64,000 nt of DNA from positions 56,947 to 120,946 of the forward strand of contig NZ_JAAXPA010000026.1 in NCBI RefSeq assembly GCF_012396235.1. Reading direction: 5' to 3'. A program made the translations under genes and the position numbers. The notes beneath the pieces are model-generated. The model worked only from the letters and a program-made list of their open reading frames with translations. It was not told the DNA's origin and searched no databases. The first letter of the stretch is position 1. Each line of letters begins with the position of its first letter. This stretch comes from Rhodococcus opacus (GTDB taxonomy: Bacteria > Actinomycetota > Actinomycetes > Mycobacteriales > Mycobacteriaceae). Below, one piece after another: positions 17,389-25,701 of the stretch.

Positions 17389-17419
17389 CACCAATAGCGA
17401 CACTAGCTATCGGTGCTAG
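17385..17419. repeat. 14-bp inverted repeat of array words at the parB-like stop codon
   Basis: CTAGCACCAATAGC (17385-17398) and GCTATCGGTGCTAG (17406-17419) are inverted repeats with one mismatch and a 7-nt spacer. The 13-mer CTATCGGTGCTAG of the right arm also occurs at 15091-15103, so identical elements bracket the parAB operon. Confidence 0.65.
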
Positions 17420-17478
17420 GTGAGCGCTCGTGGTTCGAGGTACGCCCACCGAAACACACAGGCCGCACCAACACAAGG

Positions 17479-17509
17479 AGGCCCCCGCCGATTGGACCGG
17501 CGGGGGCCT
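17479..17509 (+). terminator. Strong GC hairpin downstream of parAB
   Basis: AGGCCCCCGCCG and CGGCGGGGGCCT form a perfect 12-bp stem with loop ATTGGAC. It lies 36 nt before the DUF2637 gene start, so it could terminate the par operon or act as an attenuator. No T-tract follows. Confidence 0.65.
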
Positions 17510-17544
17510 CGTGGACCGGGACCCCGTGGAAGGACACCCCGATC

Positions 17545-18837
17545 ATGAACGACCTTAGTATCCGAGCAGCACGAATCCAGCTCCGCGCCCTCATTGCCGC
17601 CCTAATCGTTGCGATCGCCATTGCGGTCGGCATCACCACCGGAGCGTTCGTCCTCTCGTTCGCCGTGCAACGCGACCTCGCATTGCAGGCCGGAATCCCG
17701 CACTACCTCACCTGGATCTTCCCCGCCATTGTCGACGGCGCAATCCTCGGCGCAACGATCGCCATCGTTGCGCTAAGCAAAATCAACGGCAGCGCAACGG
17801 GGAAGCATTTCTTCCTCTGGCTCGCAGTGGTCGTCGTCTTCATCAGCGTCTTCGGCAACGCCTACCACGCCTACCGCGCCGGGGAAGCCGCCGCACGGAG
17901 TGCTGCAGCTGGCATCGACCTGGGATACACCCCACTGACTCCAACCGGCGCATCGCTCATTGCAGTCATCCCGCCACTCTTGGTCTTAGCTTTCACCCAC
18001 GGCGTCGGAATCCTCATCAAAGCCATCGGCACCGCCCACACCGAGTACACCGCGGTCGTCCGAGACACTCGTGACCGCGAACATCGGAACGGCGAGGACA
18101 ACGCGGCCCACTACCCGACGGTGGTGGCTGAGTCGATGCCGGCATCCGAACTGAACATTGGCCATATTGCGGACATCACTACTCCGCGCATTGCGCAGGA
18201 CCCCGATGTTGCGCAGGACCCCGACGTTGCGGCGCGCATTGCTCAGGACCCTGACGTTGCGGCGCGCATTGCTCAGACCGTTGCGCAGTTCGCCGACGGT
18301 GCCACGGAAGACGACTCCTCGGCAGTCGACGACAGCAGTGAGGCCGCCGTGACCGGACCTGAGAGTTCCACGCGCGTTGCGGATGCCGCGCAACCAACCG
18401 CAACGAACCCAGATGACCTCACCGATGTTGCGACCCTCACCGAGGAGCACGTTGCGCGCAGTGCACTGGACGGACGCAATGCCGATGCACTGAAGGTCGG
18501 CAATGCGCTCGAGGACTCGCAGGAGCCATTCGTGTTGCCGGACGAGGCCCAGACTATCGAGAACCTCCTCGACTTCATCGAAACGTGCGCCGACTTCGAG
18601 CCTGTAGTGAAGGAGACGGCCCGACTGCGGATCATCGAACAGCACAGCTACGCGGAGATCGCGACACTCACGCGGGCTAAGGCCGCAAGCACCGCAATGC
18701 GCCGGTTCGACAAGGTTGCGCAACGCGCGGTCGACGCCGGGTTCCGGACGCCCCCGTTGCCGGAACTCGAGGAGATTGCGGACGGACGCAATGCGGCAAC
18801 GCTCGATCCGCAGTACACATTGGTCGGGACACCCTGA
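17545..18837 (+). CDS. DUF2637 (Spd-like) membrane protein with C-terminal HTH-like region
   Basis: ATG start preceded by GGAAGGACA. Of 430 residues, the N-terminal part has four membrane helices (about 12-35, 50-72, 80-100, 130-150) with the DUF2637 signature TGAFVLSFAVQRDLALQAGI and FPAIVDGAILGATIA. DUF2637/Spd proteins occur on Streptomyces-type conjugative plasmids, where they aid plasmid spread. A repetitive linker (RIAQDPDVA units, about 212-245) and a C-terminal HTH-like segment (HSYAEIATLTRAKAASTAMRRF) follow. Its coding DNA is loaded with GTTGCG/GCAAC words, possibly binding sites embedded in the gene. Confidence 0.8.
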   Translation: MNDLSIRAARIQLRALIAALIVAIAIAVGITTGAFVLSFAVQRDLALQAGIPHYLTWIFPAIVDGAILGATIAIVALSKINGSATGKHFFLWLAVVVVFISVFGNAYHAYRAGEAAARSAAAGIDLGYTPLTPTGASLIAVIPPLLVLAFTHGVGILIKAIGTAHTEYTAVVRDTRDREHRNGEDNAAHYPTVVAESMPASELNIGHIADITTPRIAQDPDVAQDPDVAARIAQDPDVAARIAQTVAQFADGATEDDSSAVDDSSEAAVTGPESSTRVADAAQPTATNPDDLTDVATLTEEHVARSALDGRNADALKVGNALEDSQEPFVLPDEAQTIENLLDFIETCADFEPVVKETARLRIIEQHSYAEIATLTRAKAASTAMRRFDKVAQRAVDAGFRTPPLPELEEIADGRNAATLDPQYTLVGTP

Positions 18838-19157
18838 TCACACGCCCCGGCAAGGCGGCGACCGCCAGTCCCTGCTCTCCGCGGCTCGACTGGGGAGACG
18901 ACCGACCAACAGAACGAAGCACACCCCACACCCAGGGAATCCCGAACCGCCGCAACACCCAGCGCCTCTGACCGCAACACGGCCCGACGTTGCAGACCAA
19001 CCAGATGGAGTTGCAACGCAACGCCGACAGTGCGAATTGGCAACGCAATGTTCGATTCGGATGCAACGGACAACCGGACGTGTGGGCCGCTAAGCGGACG
19101 CAACAACGTCGGCGATCATTTGCGCATTGCAGGTGGGCGAGCGCCGCGTTGCAAGTT
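18165..19157. repeat. GCAAC/GCAAT (RTTGC) word array inside and after the DUF2637 gene
   Basis: About thirty occurrences of GCAAC, GCAAT or their complements are visible in 1 kb, often followed by G. Examples are GTTGCGGCGCGCATTGCTCA, repeated in tandem at 18225-18284, and GTTGCAACGCAACGCC near 19009-19024. The array continues past the stop codon at 18837 into the non-coding 373-bp gap to 19210, so protein coding alone does not explain it. It could be a clt/oriT-like transfer site, an origin or a second centromere. Confidence 0.6.
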
Positions 19158-19210
19158 GGACGCTGGTGATTTACACAGTTCACCTAAGAAGAGTGGATGA
19201 GGGAGCGGTT

Positions 19211-19519
19211 GTGGAATGGTTCGTATCGTTTTGGGATCTGGAGACTCAGCGGACATCGGTGCGCGCGGGGGAAGCGTCCAATCGCGTTGACGCCATGACT
19301 CAGGTCATCGCCACTGGGCGCGAGCTGGCGCGCCGCGACGACGGGTCGGTGGTCAATAAGACTGCCCACATCCGTATCGGAACAGAGCTGGCGGTGGTGG
19401 CCGGGTTCGACAATCCACACCTCAGCGACGAAAACCTGCGCTGCCGTATCGAGGCCGCCATCACCGCGAAGCAACAACACGCCCGCACGATGCAGCAACG
19501 TATATCCGTCGAGTTGTAG
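19211..19519 (+). CDS. Small hypothetical protein
   Basis: The best start is GTG 19211, because GAGGGAG lies 6 nt upstream; an earlier GTG at 19193 is possible. The 102-aa product reads VEWFVSFWDLETQRTSVRAGEASNRVDAMTQVI early on and has an amphipathic C-terminal helix (LRCRIEAAITAKQQHARTMQQR). No family was recognised. It is the last gene of the partition region. Confidence 0.6.
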   Translation: MEWFVSFWDLETQRTSVRAGEASNRVDAMTQVIATGRELARRDDGSVVNKTAHIRIGTELAVVAGFDNPHLSDENLRCRIEAAITAKQQHARTMQQRISVEL

Positions 19520-20291
19520 TTGCGGTCTCCTCGGGGGTACCTGGTGACGCTGACATCCGCCGCAGGCACACCCATCCAGCCACTCGATCTCGAAGTGGGC
19601 GAGTAGATCCGGTTCCACATCGCCCCTCGGGCCAATGTTGTTTCGGACGTCAGCGCCGTCGGCGCGGCACATTAAGGTCACGAGCTGGTTGAGCCCGGTC
19701 TCGGCAAATGCCTTCGCGGCCGCTTGAGTCGTTCGACGGTGCCGCGGGGTGTCAGTGCGCGGTCCGACGCTTTGGATGGGTGGGTATCGATCAGTTGCGG
19801 AACGGTTGGCGAACCCATCTCACGCGGCGCTGGTGGCAGGGGAGAGCGGACAGAATTTCATCACTGTGACGTAAATGCCCGGGCCTGGACGGTTGTCTAT
19901 TTTCTTCACCGGCGGCCGGATGGCTGCCGCGGAAATGGCAACGTCACGAATTGTGCTCCGGAACGCGCCGCGACCGTGACCGCAAGGCGGAGATAGCTAA
20001 CTCCGCTACGCTAGCTAGCATTGCGATTGTAGGTTACGTATTGCGCAACGGAACGCACCCGTCGTGTTTACAGACCGTCCCTCGATTGTTGGCTCACCGG
20101 GCCGACCTCGAACAACGGGTCGACGAGATGTGGAAGGTAGTACTACCCAGGCTGATGCTGGCAGCACCGCATCAGCACCGTTCGAGCGGCGCGCAGCAGT
20201 GTCGCGGTATCTAGTGTCGTCTAGTGTTTCAACAGTCGGGCTCGTCGGTTCTGCGGCGCTCACTCTCACACTGACACAGGCTCGCTGACGA
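19520..20291. other. Gene-free stretch with two CTAG clusters
   Basis: Short frames here lack domain content. Two groups of array-like words stand out: TAGCTA...GCTACGCTAGCTAGC at 19994-20019, and CTAGTGTC/CTAGTGTT at 20211-20228. The latter is the complement of GACACTAG, which is found beside both 13-mer copies around parAB. No gene is supported. Confidence 0.5.
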
Positions 20292-21236
20292 TCAGAGGTC
20301 CCACAACCCCAGCAACGCGGACCTAAGGCCAGGGGAGCGGACGAAGTGGTCAGTCCGCAGCCGTGACCCGGGATGCCCGAGCTCGGTCAGCGCCTTCTCA
20401 GCATCGGAGAGGCGGAGTGGAGACAGGCCGGTGCGCAGGCGCAGGAAGTACAGAACTGCTCCACCGGACCGCGGGAGCTTCATGGGGTCGGACACCACGA
20501 CCGCCGGCGCGTAAATCCACTCGTCATCGGCCGAGACGAAGACGATCACGTCGCCCCGCTTCACCCCGCTGGGCCTGTCGAGACGAAGCGATTCGAGCTG
20601 GTACTTCGCCGCCGGGCCGCCGCGGCTGTGATGGCGGCCCCGCAGTTCGTCGAGGACCTGTTGTTCGGTGCGGGTGGGTTCGTAGTCGACGGCGTGTTTG
20701 ACGAACATCCGAGTCACCGGCGTCGGCAGGAAATCTGTCTCGATGCGAACCCTGCCGGTGACCCCGGGCAGTGGGACCGCGCGGCCGATCTCCCACTCCA
20801 GGATCGCGTCGTCGAGGAACACCTGATCGACCTCGGTGATCTCGTCGAGGCCGTCGATGAACTTACGGACACCGGCGATGATCTCAGGGTCGTCGGTGAT
20901 GACCACAGCGTCGTCGGCGAGGGTGGAGTTTTCCGACGCGTTCGCCGACCCGATCACCGCCCGGGTGTTGGTGACGATCACCTTGGCATGCAGGGTCGGC
21001 GAGGACAGCACCCGCACCCCCCTGTTCAGGTAGTACGCGAGGGCGGCGGGGGAGGTGGCGTGCGCACGGATAGCGGCCTTGGAGGCGTTGACGACCAGGA
21101 CGTCCCCGGCGCGCAGCGGGAGCAGGTCGGGTGCGTCCTGTCCGAGGTAGCCGATCGCGGCGTACCGGGCGCCGCGGGTGCGGATGGCGCGGGTGATGTG
21201 TGGCCACGGACTCGGTCCGTGGAAGGTGGTCCCCAT
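20292..21236 (-). CDS. Phospholipase-D-like (HKD) domain protein
   Basis: The 314-aa product has a single PLD-type active-site motif: His83-x-Lys85 with four residues to Asn90 (LHAKVIVTN), followed by the typical GSANAS (96-101). In canonical HKD enzymes the Asn position is Asp. Single-HKD proteins usually act as dimers on DNA or phosphodiesters (nuclease or restriction-type). The C-terminal half contains a beta-rich segment (RGDVIVFVSADDEWIYAPAVVVSD) of unknown role. It lies alone, facing away from tap. A defence or DNA-processing role is an inference. Confidence 0.7.
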   Translation of the reverse strand: MGTTFHGPSPWPHITRAIRTRGARYAAIGYLGQDAPDLLPLRAGDVLVVNASKAAIRAHATSPAALAYYLNRGVRVLSSPTLHAKVIVTNTRAVIGSANASENSTLADDAVVITDDPEIIAGVRKFIDGLDEITEVDQVFLDDAILEWEIGRAVPLPGVTGRVRIETDFLPTPVTRMFVKHAVDYEPTRTEQQVLDELRGRHHSRGGPAAKYQLESLRLDRPSGVKRGDVIVFVSADDEWIYAPAVVVSDPMKLPRSGGAVLYFLRLRTGLSPLRLSDAEKALTELGHPGSRLRTDHFVRSPGLRSALLGLWDL

Positions 21237-21503
21237 ACCGACAGACGGTAACCGGCCAGGCCTTGTGCCGGGTGGCGGTCCCTGGCAACGCTAAAAGAAG
21301 CTAAAGGGGTCACCGCCGGTCGAGTGCTCCTGGCGAGGTCGACGGTGGCGCGTGGGCGGGTTGACCGCAGTCGCCGGGGGGTGCAGCGATCCGGTCGAAT
21401 CTCGGTTGCGGACAACGTGTCGGCGTCGGCGGCGGCCACGACCGGCGGCCCGGCGCTCTTACGCTGGTGAGCACCACGAGACGAGACCGGCGGGAGAAGG
21501 ATC

Positions 21504-21731
21504 ATGAGTTACGAAGCGATCTACGACGGGGTCCGTTATCCGCTCGCTGATGCGGCCGCCGCCCACAGTCTCGAGGACGACATCCGGGGCCTCTTCGCAG
21601 ACAACGGCAACGGCGGATTCGTCGGCTTCGTCAGCCAGAACTCGACGGTTCGCCTGCTGATCACGCCGGCGACTCCGATCGCGATTCGGGGCAGCGACGA
21701 GCCGAACCCGACCGTCGTCCACCGCTGGTAA
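21504..21731 (+). CDS. Small hypothetical protein, paralogue of the next gene
   Basis: ATG start with GGAGAAGGA upstream. The 75-aa product ends its core with GFVGFVSQNSTVRLLITPATPIAI, which parallels LGVAMSLHDGARHHLFITPGVPITL in the next gene. Both look like small alpha-beta-beta folds. Function unknown. High third-position GC supports coding. Confidence 0.65.
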   Translation: MSYEAIYDGVRYPLADAAAAHSLEDDIRGLFADNGNGGFVGFVSQNSTVRLLITPATPIAIRGSDEPNPTVVHRW

Positions 21732-21843
21732 CCCCACCCGCAGCAGCTACCTCCATCGGGTCGCGACGGTGTGTCCGCCCTCGTGGAGGAGTCGGTGTCC
21801 GCGAGACTTTCGGCAACGATCCACCGCCGAGCAGAAGGAGGGT

Positions 21844-22029
21844 ATGTGCCCAGCCTCATCTTTGGGCGGCGTCACCTACGGCATCAGCCAGACCAGGTTC
21901 GAGGCCACCCGCGAGCTGCTCGCACGGTTCGCCGAGGGAAACACCCTGGGAGTGGCGATGTCGCTCCATGACGGCGCCCGGCACCACCTGTTCATCACCC
22001 CCGGGGTGCCGATCACGCTGGTGGAATGA
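21844..22029 (+). CDS. Small hypothetical protein, paralogue of the previous gene
   Basis: ATG 21844 was chosen because AGAAGGAGG lies 2 nt before GTATG, a strong site; an upstream in-frame extension is Arg-rich and unlikely. The 61-residue product reads YGISQTRFEATRELLARFAEG, then two predicted strands ending FITPGVPITLVE. It probably arose by tandem duplication with the previous gene. Function unknown. Confidence 0.65.
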   Translation: MCPASSLGGVTYGISQTRFEATRELLARFAEGNTLGVAMSLHDGARHHLFITPGVPITLVE

Positions 22030-22267
22030 CGACTCCGCAGTTGTCGAGTCGTGACGGTTTCCTGCGCTGACGTGCCCGGGCCGTGTCTCCGGCGAGGTCG
22101 CCACCAGCGGCGTCAACCCCTCGGCGGGTAACACCCCACCCCGTCACAGTCTGGGCGCAACTCTGCACGCAAACATGCCAGCGAAAATACCGGTAAGAAG
22201 GCGCGTAGTGGGTAGGGTGAGGTCCGCGCACGTACACGGGCGGCACACCGAACACGAGTGGGTGGGG

Positions 22268-22612
22268 ATGGCGAAGACAGGAAATTCCGAAGGCGGCGCC
22301 CGCCGCCGCCCGACCGGGGCCGGACGAGGCGCCACGGGCTCGGGGAAGCGCGCGTCCGGTGCGGGAGAGTTCGGTGGTGCGAGAACGCCGAGTCCGGAAT
22401 TGACGGCGAAGCTGGAACCACGGAAGGGCCCGACGAAGGTTCCGCTCAATACCCGGGTCCTGGCCTCGACGGAGGCCCGGTTGAACTGGCTGGTGAACGA
22501 TCGCCAATCCACGGTGACCAACGTCGTGGACGTGGCCCTGCAGGAGTTCTTCGACCGCTGCAGCGTCCCGCCGGCAGATCATGACGGCCAGATCACCGAG
22601 CAGGAGTCATGA
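22268..22612 (+). CDS. RHH-type DNA-binding protein before tap
   Basis: ATG 22268 follows a G-rich stretch (GAGTGGGTGGGG); an earlier ATG at 22175 would add an Arg/His-rich extension. The 114-aa product has a basic, Gly-rich, probably disordered N-terminus. Its C-terminal RHH-like segment is KVPLNTRVLASTEARLNWLV...TVTNVVDVALQEFF. It overlaps tap by 4 bp, so it is probably in the tap-tpg operon as autoregulator or accessory DNA-binding protein. It resembles the partner of parA at 17.0 kb in architecture. Confidence 0.7.
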   Translation: MAKTGNSEGGARRRPTGAGRGATGSGKRASGAGEFGGARTPSPELTAKLEPRKGPTKVPLNTRVLASTEARLNWLVNDRQSTVTNVVDVALQEFFDRCSVPPADHDGQITEQES

Positions 22613-24696
22613 GCAGTCCGTGGGAACAGATACCCCTGTTCGCACTGCCCGAGACAACCCTGACGACATCTCCCTCCTCCACCGATGATGTTCTCCCTGA
22701 CGATGACGTTCTTCCCGACGACGACTTTTTTCCCGACGACGACTTTTTTCCCGACGACGACTTTCTTCCCGACGACGACGCTGTCGCCGTCGATGCTGAT
22801 GTCTTCGTCGAAGCCGATCATGCGGATTCTGAGCCGGCCGCTGCCGCCCACCCTGCATCGCCCGAGCGGTCGGATGTCGCCGAAGCCGCCGACCCCGCCG
22901 AAGCCCCGTCCCCGCCGACACCCGAGACGGACAGCGAAGAAGTGGACAACGCTGCGGTCGACGGCGACGAAGTGCACGACGACGCGGCTGAAAGCGACAC
23001 GGCTGGAAACGACACGGCTGACAACGAAGAGGCTGGCAGCGAAGAGGCTGGCAACGACGCGGCCGATAAGCCGGTGTGGGAGACGCTGCCCGCCGGAGAA
23101 GACGCCGATGGCCATGCGTTGATCGTGACCGCCGACGGAACCTACACACCCTCCGGGCGGGAGTTGACCGGTCCCGTCGACTCGGTCGAGAAGCTGGACA
23201 AACTGATCCGCTGGGCCTCGCTGACCCCGTTGGGCGCCCCCGCGCAGATCTGGATCGTCGGACAGGGCGCGTGCGAGCTGCTCGGGTGGATTATTGATCC
23301 GGGCAGCGAAGACGACGTCGACGACATGGAGGCCCTCCGCAACCGCGCCGCCCAGGAACTGACCGCCGTCCTCCACGCCACCCTCACCCCACTGCTGAAT
23401 GCGGGCTGGGAGTTGCGCGGCGACCCCGGGCACGTGGTGCACCTGTCCCGCTCGATCGGGAACTTCACCTCGATGGTCGATGTGGTGATCGAACCATACG
23501 TGTGGACCTACTGGAACAAGGACTTCGGTTGGCACAACCGGGTCGGTGACATGGGGATCCTCGGCTCACCGACGGCCGGAACGTATCTCCCGGACGACGA
23601 CCTCCCGGCGGCACGGGAACTCGGTCGCCGACTGGCCTGGTGCGCCAAGCACCTCGGGGTGCTCCCGGGACCAACGCCCGCGCGGACCGGCGCCGCCCTC
23701 GTCGACAAGATCAAGCGTGAACGCACCCGCAGCGGCAAAGGCATCGTGGTCACCACACCCGGGTTGGTCCCACCGCTGGACGGCCCGCCGCGGGGAGATC
23801 TCGAACCCGCTGTCGGCTGGACCCGCGTCCCCGACGCGCAGGATGTGGACGGGGCGAGCCGGTTGGTGTCGATCGACCAACGCGCCGCCTACCTCGCCTC
23901 CGCGGGCATGCTCGAGTTCGGCTACGGGCAGCCCAAACACCTGACTGGTGACACTGCTGCGGCTGCGGCGGTGGGGGAGAAGGGTGCCCCGTTCGGGCTG
24001 TGGCGGATCACCCTGCCGCCCGGGCAAACTTTGTCGCTTCCCGCGAAACTCCCGTTGCCGCATCCGCACATGCTCGCGGACCAGCCGGTGCAGACCTGGG
24101 TGACGACGGTCAGCCTCGACGGGCTGTGCTCCCCGGTGGCAGACGGAGGAATCGGCGCGGACCTCGACGACCTCGACATCGCCGAGGCGTGGGTCTACCC
24201 ACAGCAGGGCCGGACGCTGGACAAGTGGGCGAAGATCCTGCGCGAGGCCCGCAAGGCCGCGGTGGACACCGAAGACGAAGCGACGAAGCGGTTCCTCGGC
24301 ACCTGCTACAAGGGCTACATCGGGCGAATGGTCAACCCGGACATGTGGACTGCGAAGCAGATGCAACATCACCACCAACCGCTCTGGCGTGCGGCGATCA
24401 TCGCGCACTGCCGGTGGCGCGGCCGCCGCGTCGCGATGCGGATTGCCCGCGAACACAATCGTTGGCCGGTCCGCACCGTCACCGACTCCTGGGTGTACCT
24501 CCTCGCGGATGGTGAGGACATCGCCGATCCGAGTGAGGCGCTGGGGAAGATGTCGGTCGAGAAGGACGTGGTCCTCACCGACACACTCCTGTCCGCCTTC
24601 ACTTCGGCCCAGGACGTGCACGAGGTGAACCTCGCGATCAAGGCGGCGTTCGCCGACAACGAGGACGCCGACGACGAAGGGGAGGGGGTGCTCTGA
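22609..24696 (+). CDS. tap: Telomere-associated protein (Tap-like)
   Basis: The 695-aa product has an acidic N-terminal 155 residues with PDDD repeats and a core matching Streptomyces Tap in order and motifs: LIRWASLTPLGAPAQIWIVG (about 202-221), SIDQRAAYLASAGML...FGYGQPKHL, IAEAWVYPQQGRTLDKWAKIL and YKGYIGRMVNPDMW...WRAAIIAHCRWR. Tap binds telomeric DNA and recruits the terminal protein to cap linear replicons. The tpg-like gene overlaps at TGATG, the standard tap-tpg arrangement. Unlike Streptomyces Tap, no N-terminal HTH is obvious; the acidic repeats replace it, and the upstream RHH protein may supply DNA binding. Confidence 0.75.
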   Translation: MSSPWEQIPLFALPETTLTTSPSSTDDVLPDDDVLPDDDFFPDDDFFPDDDFLPDDDAVAVDADVFVEADHADSEPAAAAHPASPERSDVAEAADPAEAPSPPTPETDSEEVDNAAVDGDEVHDDAAESDTAGNDTADNEEAGSEEAGNDAADKPVWETLPAGEDADGHALIVTADGTYTPSGRELTGPVDSVEKLDKLIRWASLTPLGAPAQIWIVGQGACELLGWIIDPGSEDDVDDMEALRNRAAQELTAVLHATLTPLLNAGWELRGDPGHVVHLSRSIGNFTSMVDVVIEPYVWTYWNKDFGWHNRVGDMGILGSPTAGTYLPDDDLPAARELGRRLAWCAKHLGVLPGPTPARTGAALVDKIKRERTRSGKGIVVTTPGLVPPLDGPPRGDLEPAVGWTRVPDAQDVDGASRLVSIDQRAAYLASAGMLEFGYGQPKHLTGDTAAAAAVGEKGAPFGLWRITLPPGQTLSLPAKLPLPHPHMLADQPVQTWVTTVSLDGLCSPVADGGIGADLDDLDIAEAWVYPQQGRTLDKWAKILREARKAAVDTEDEATKRFLGTCYKGYIGRMVNPDMWTAKQMQHHHQPLWRAAIIAHCRWRGRRVAMRIAREHNRWPVRTVTDSWVYLLADGEDIADPSEALGKMSVEKDVVLTDTLLSAFTSAQDVHEVNLAIKAAFADNEDADDEGEGVL
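22711..22782 (+). repeat. 18-bp tandem repeat encoding PDDDFF
   Basis: About four near-identical 18-bp units (CCCGACGACGACTTTTTT type) lie in the 5' part of tap and encode repeated Pro-Asp-Asp-Asp-Phe-Phe/Leu. Unit number is likely to vary by slippage. Confidence 0.8.
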
Positions 24697-25493
24697 TGGC
24701 CCTGCATCTTCCGAAGCCGCGCACCAAGAAACCCGCGCAGGAGGCGGTCGGCCTCGACGGCCTCAAGGTCTCCGTCGCCAACGCCGCGACCAGCGGCGTC
24801 GAAAAATCGAAGCAAGTCAAAAGTGGGGGACTGGCCGGACTGACCAGCAAGGTCTCCGTCAAGCAGCTGCGCAAGGAACTCGGCAACGAGGGCCTGCGTC
24901 AGGCCGCGATCGATGCCGGCCGCACACCCCCGTCGGCTCGCACGTTGCGCCGGTGGGCGCAGCAAGGCCGCATCCCACACGCCGACGTCCTCGAGCGAGC
25001 CCAACGCCGTGCCGCGATCGAACGCCTCGGCGGCGTCGACGCCGTGGCCGCGAAGATCGGCCGGTCCCGCTCCGCCGTCTCCCGATATCGCTCCGGGGAA
25101 ACGAACGAGCTGCGCGCCGACGCCAGCAAGAAACTCCGCAACGTCAAAGCCGAGGACATCATGAAACGCGCCGGAGTGTTGCGGCCGGACGGAACCCCCA
25201 AAAAAGCGGTCATCCGCGTCAAAGGTGGCGTCATGGTCCGCAACGGCGCCGACGAGGGCTACGACTACCGGGTCCGGACCCTGGATTTCGCGAACTCGGA
25301 CACACCGTTCACCAGTGAGGAGTCCCGCGAGCTGGCCGCCGCACTGGCCAATGACGATCACGCCCGCGTGGTCGCACTGCTCGAGCGGCACGCCACCCTC
25401 GACTACCCCGAGAACAAGGGTTTCGACAAGTACAGCGACCAGTTCGGATTCCACTTCGACCACATCGACTCCGTCCACATCGACTGGATCTAA
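24696..25493 (+). CDS. tpg: Telomere terminal protein (Tpg-like)
   Basis: The start overlaps the tap stop (TGATG). The 265-aa product contains two HTH-like segments (TPPSARTLRRWAQQGRI at about 72-88; VAAKIGRSRSAVSRYRSGE at about 115-133). The C-terminal region ends HFDHIDSVHIDWI, echoing the DIDF-type ending of Streptomyces Tpg. Tpg proteins are covalently joined to the 5' ends of linear plasmids and prime end-patching. This one is longer than Streptomyces Tpg (about 185 aa) because of an N-terminal extension. Together with tap it indicates a linear replicon. Confidence 0.72.
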   Translation: MALHLPKPRTKKPAQEAVGLDGLKVSVANAATSGVEKSKQVKSGGLAGLTSKVSVKQLRKELGNEGLRQAAIDAGRTPPSARTLRRWAQQGRIPHADVLERAQRRAAIERLGGVDAVAAKIGRSRSAVSRYRSGETNELRADASKKLRNVKAEDIMKRAGVLRPDGTPKKAVIRVKGGVMVRNGADEGYDYRVRTLDFANSDTPFTSEESRELAAALANDDHARVVALLERHATLDYPENKGFDKYSDQFGFHFDHIDSVHIDWI

Positions 25494-25701
25494 AACGCTG
25501 GGAACCATCCCCCCACCAGCCCGCCGCGGCACGGGTCGGGTGGCCCTTGTCGCATCGCACGTGAAAACACCCGACTCCGGCCCATTCTCGCCGGTCAGCG
25601 CCCTAAAAAGGAGCGCCGGGCACCCCGACACCCCGTTGAGGGGAAACGCCGACATGGGTGAAGGTAGGCATCAGTGTCCCTTCCGGCAATTCGAGGTGCC
25701 A

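Noticed and set aside
18188..18284. Tandem repeat taken as a separate element
   Set aside because: It encodes in-frame RIAQDPDVA units of the DUF2637 protein; it is kept only as part of the wider GCAAC/GCAAT array.
20373..21251. 292-codon plus-strand frame opposite the PLD-like gene
   Set aside because: Antisense shadow with Gly/Arg bias and no motif; the HKD-type motif lies on the minus strand.
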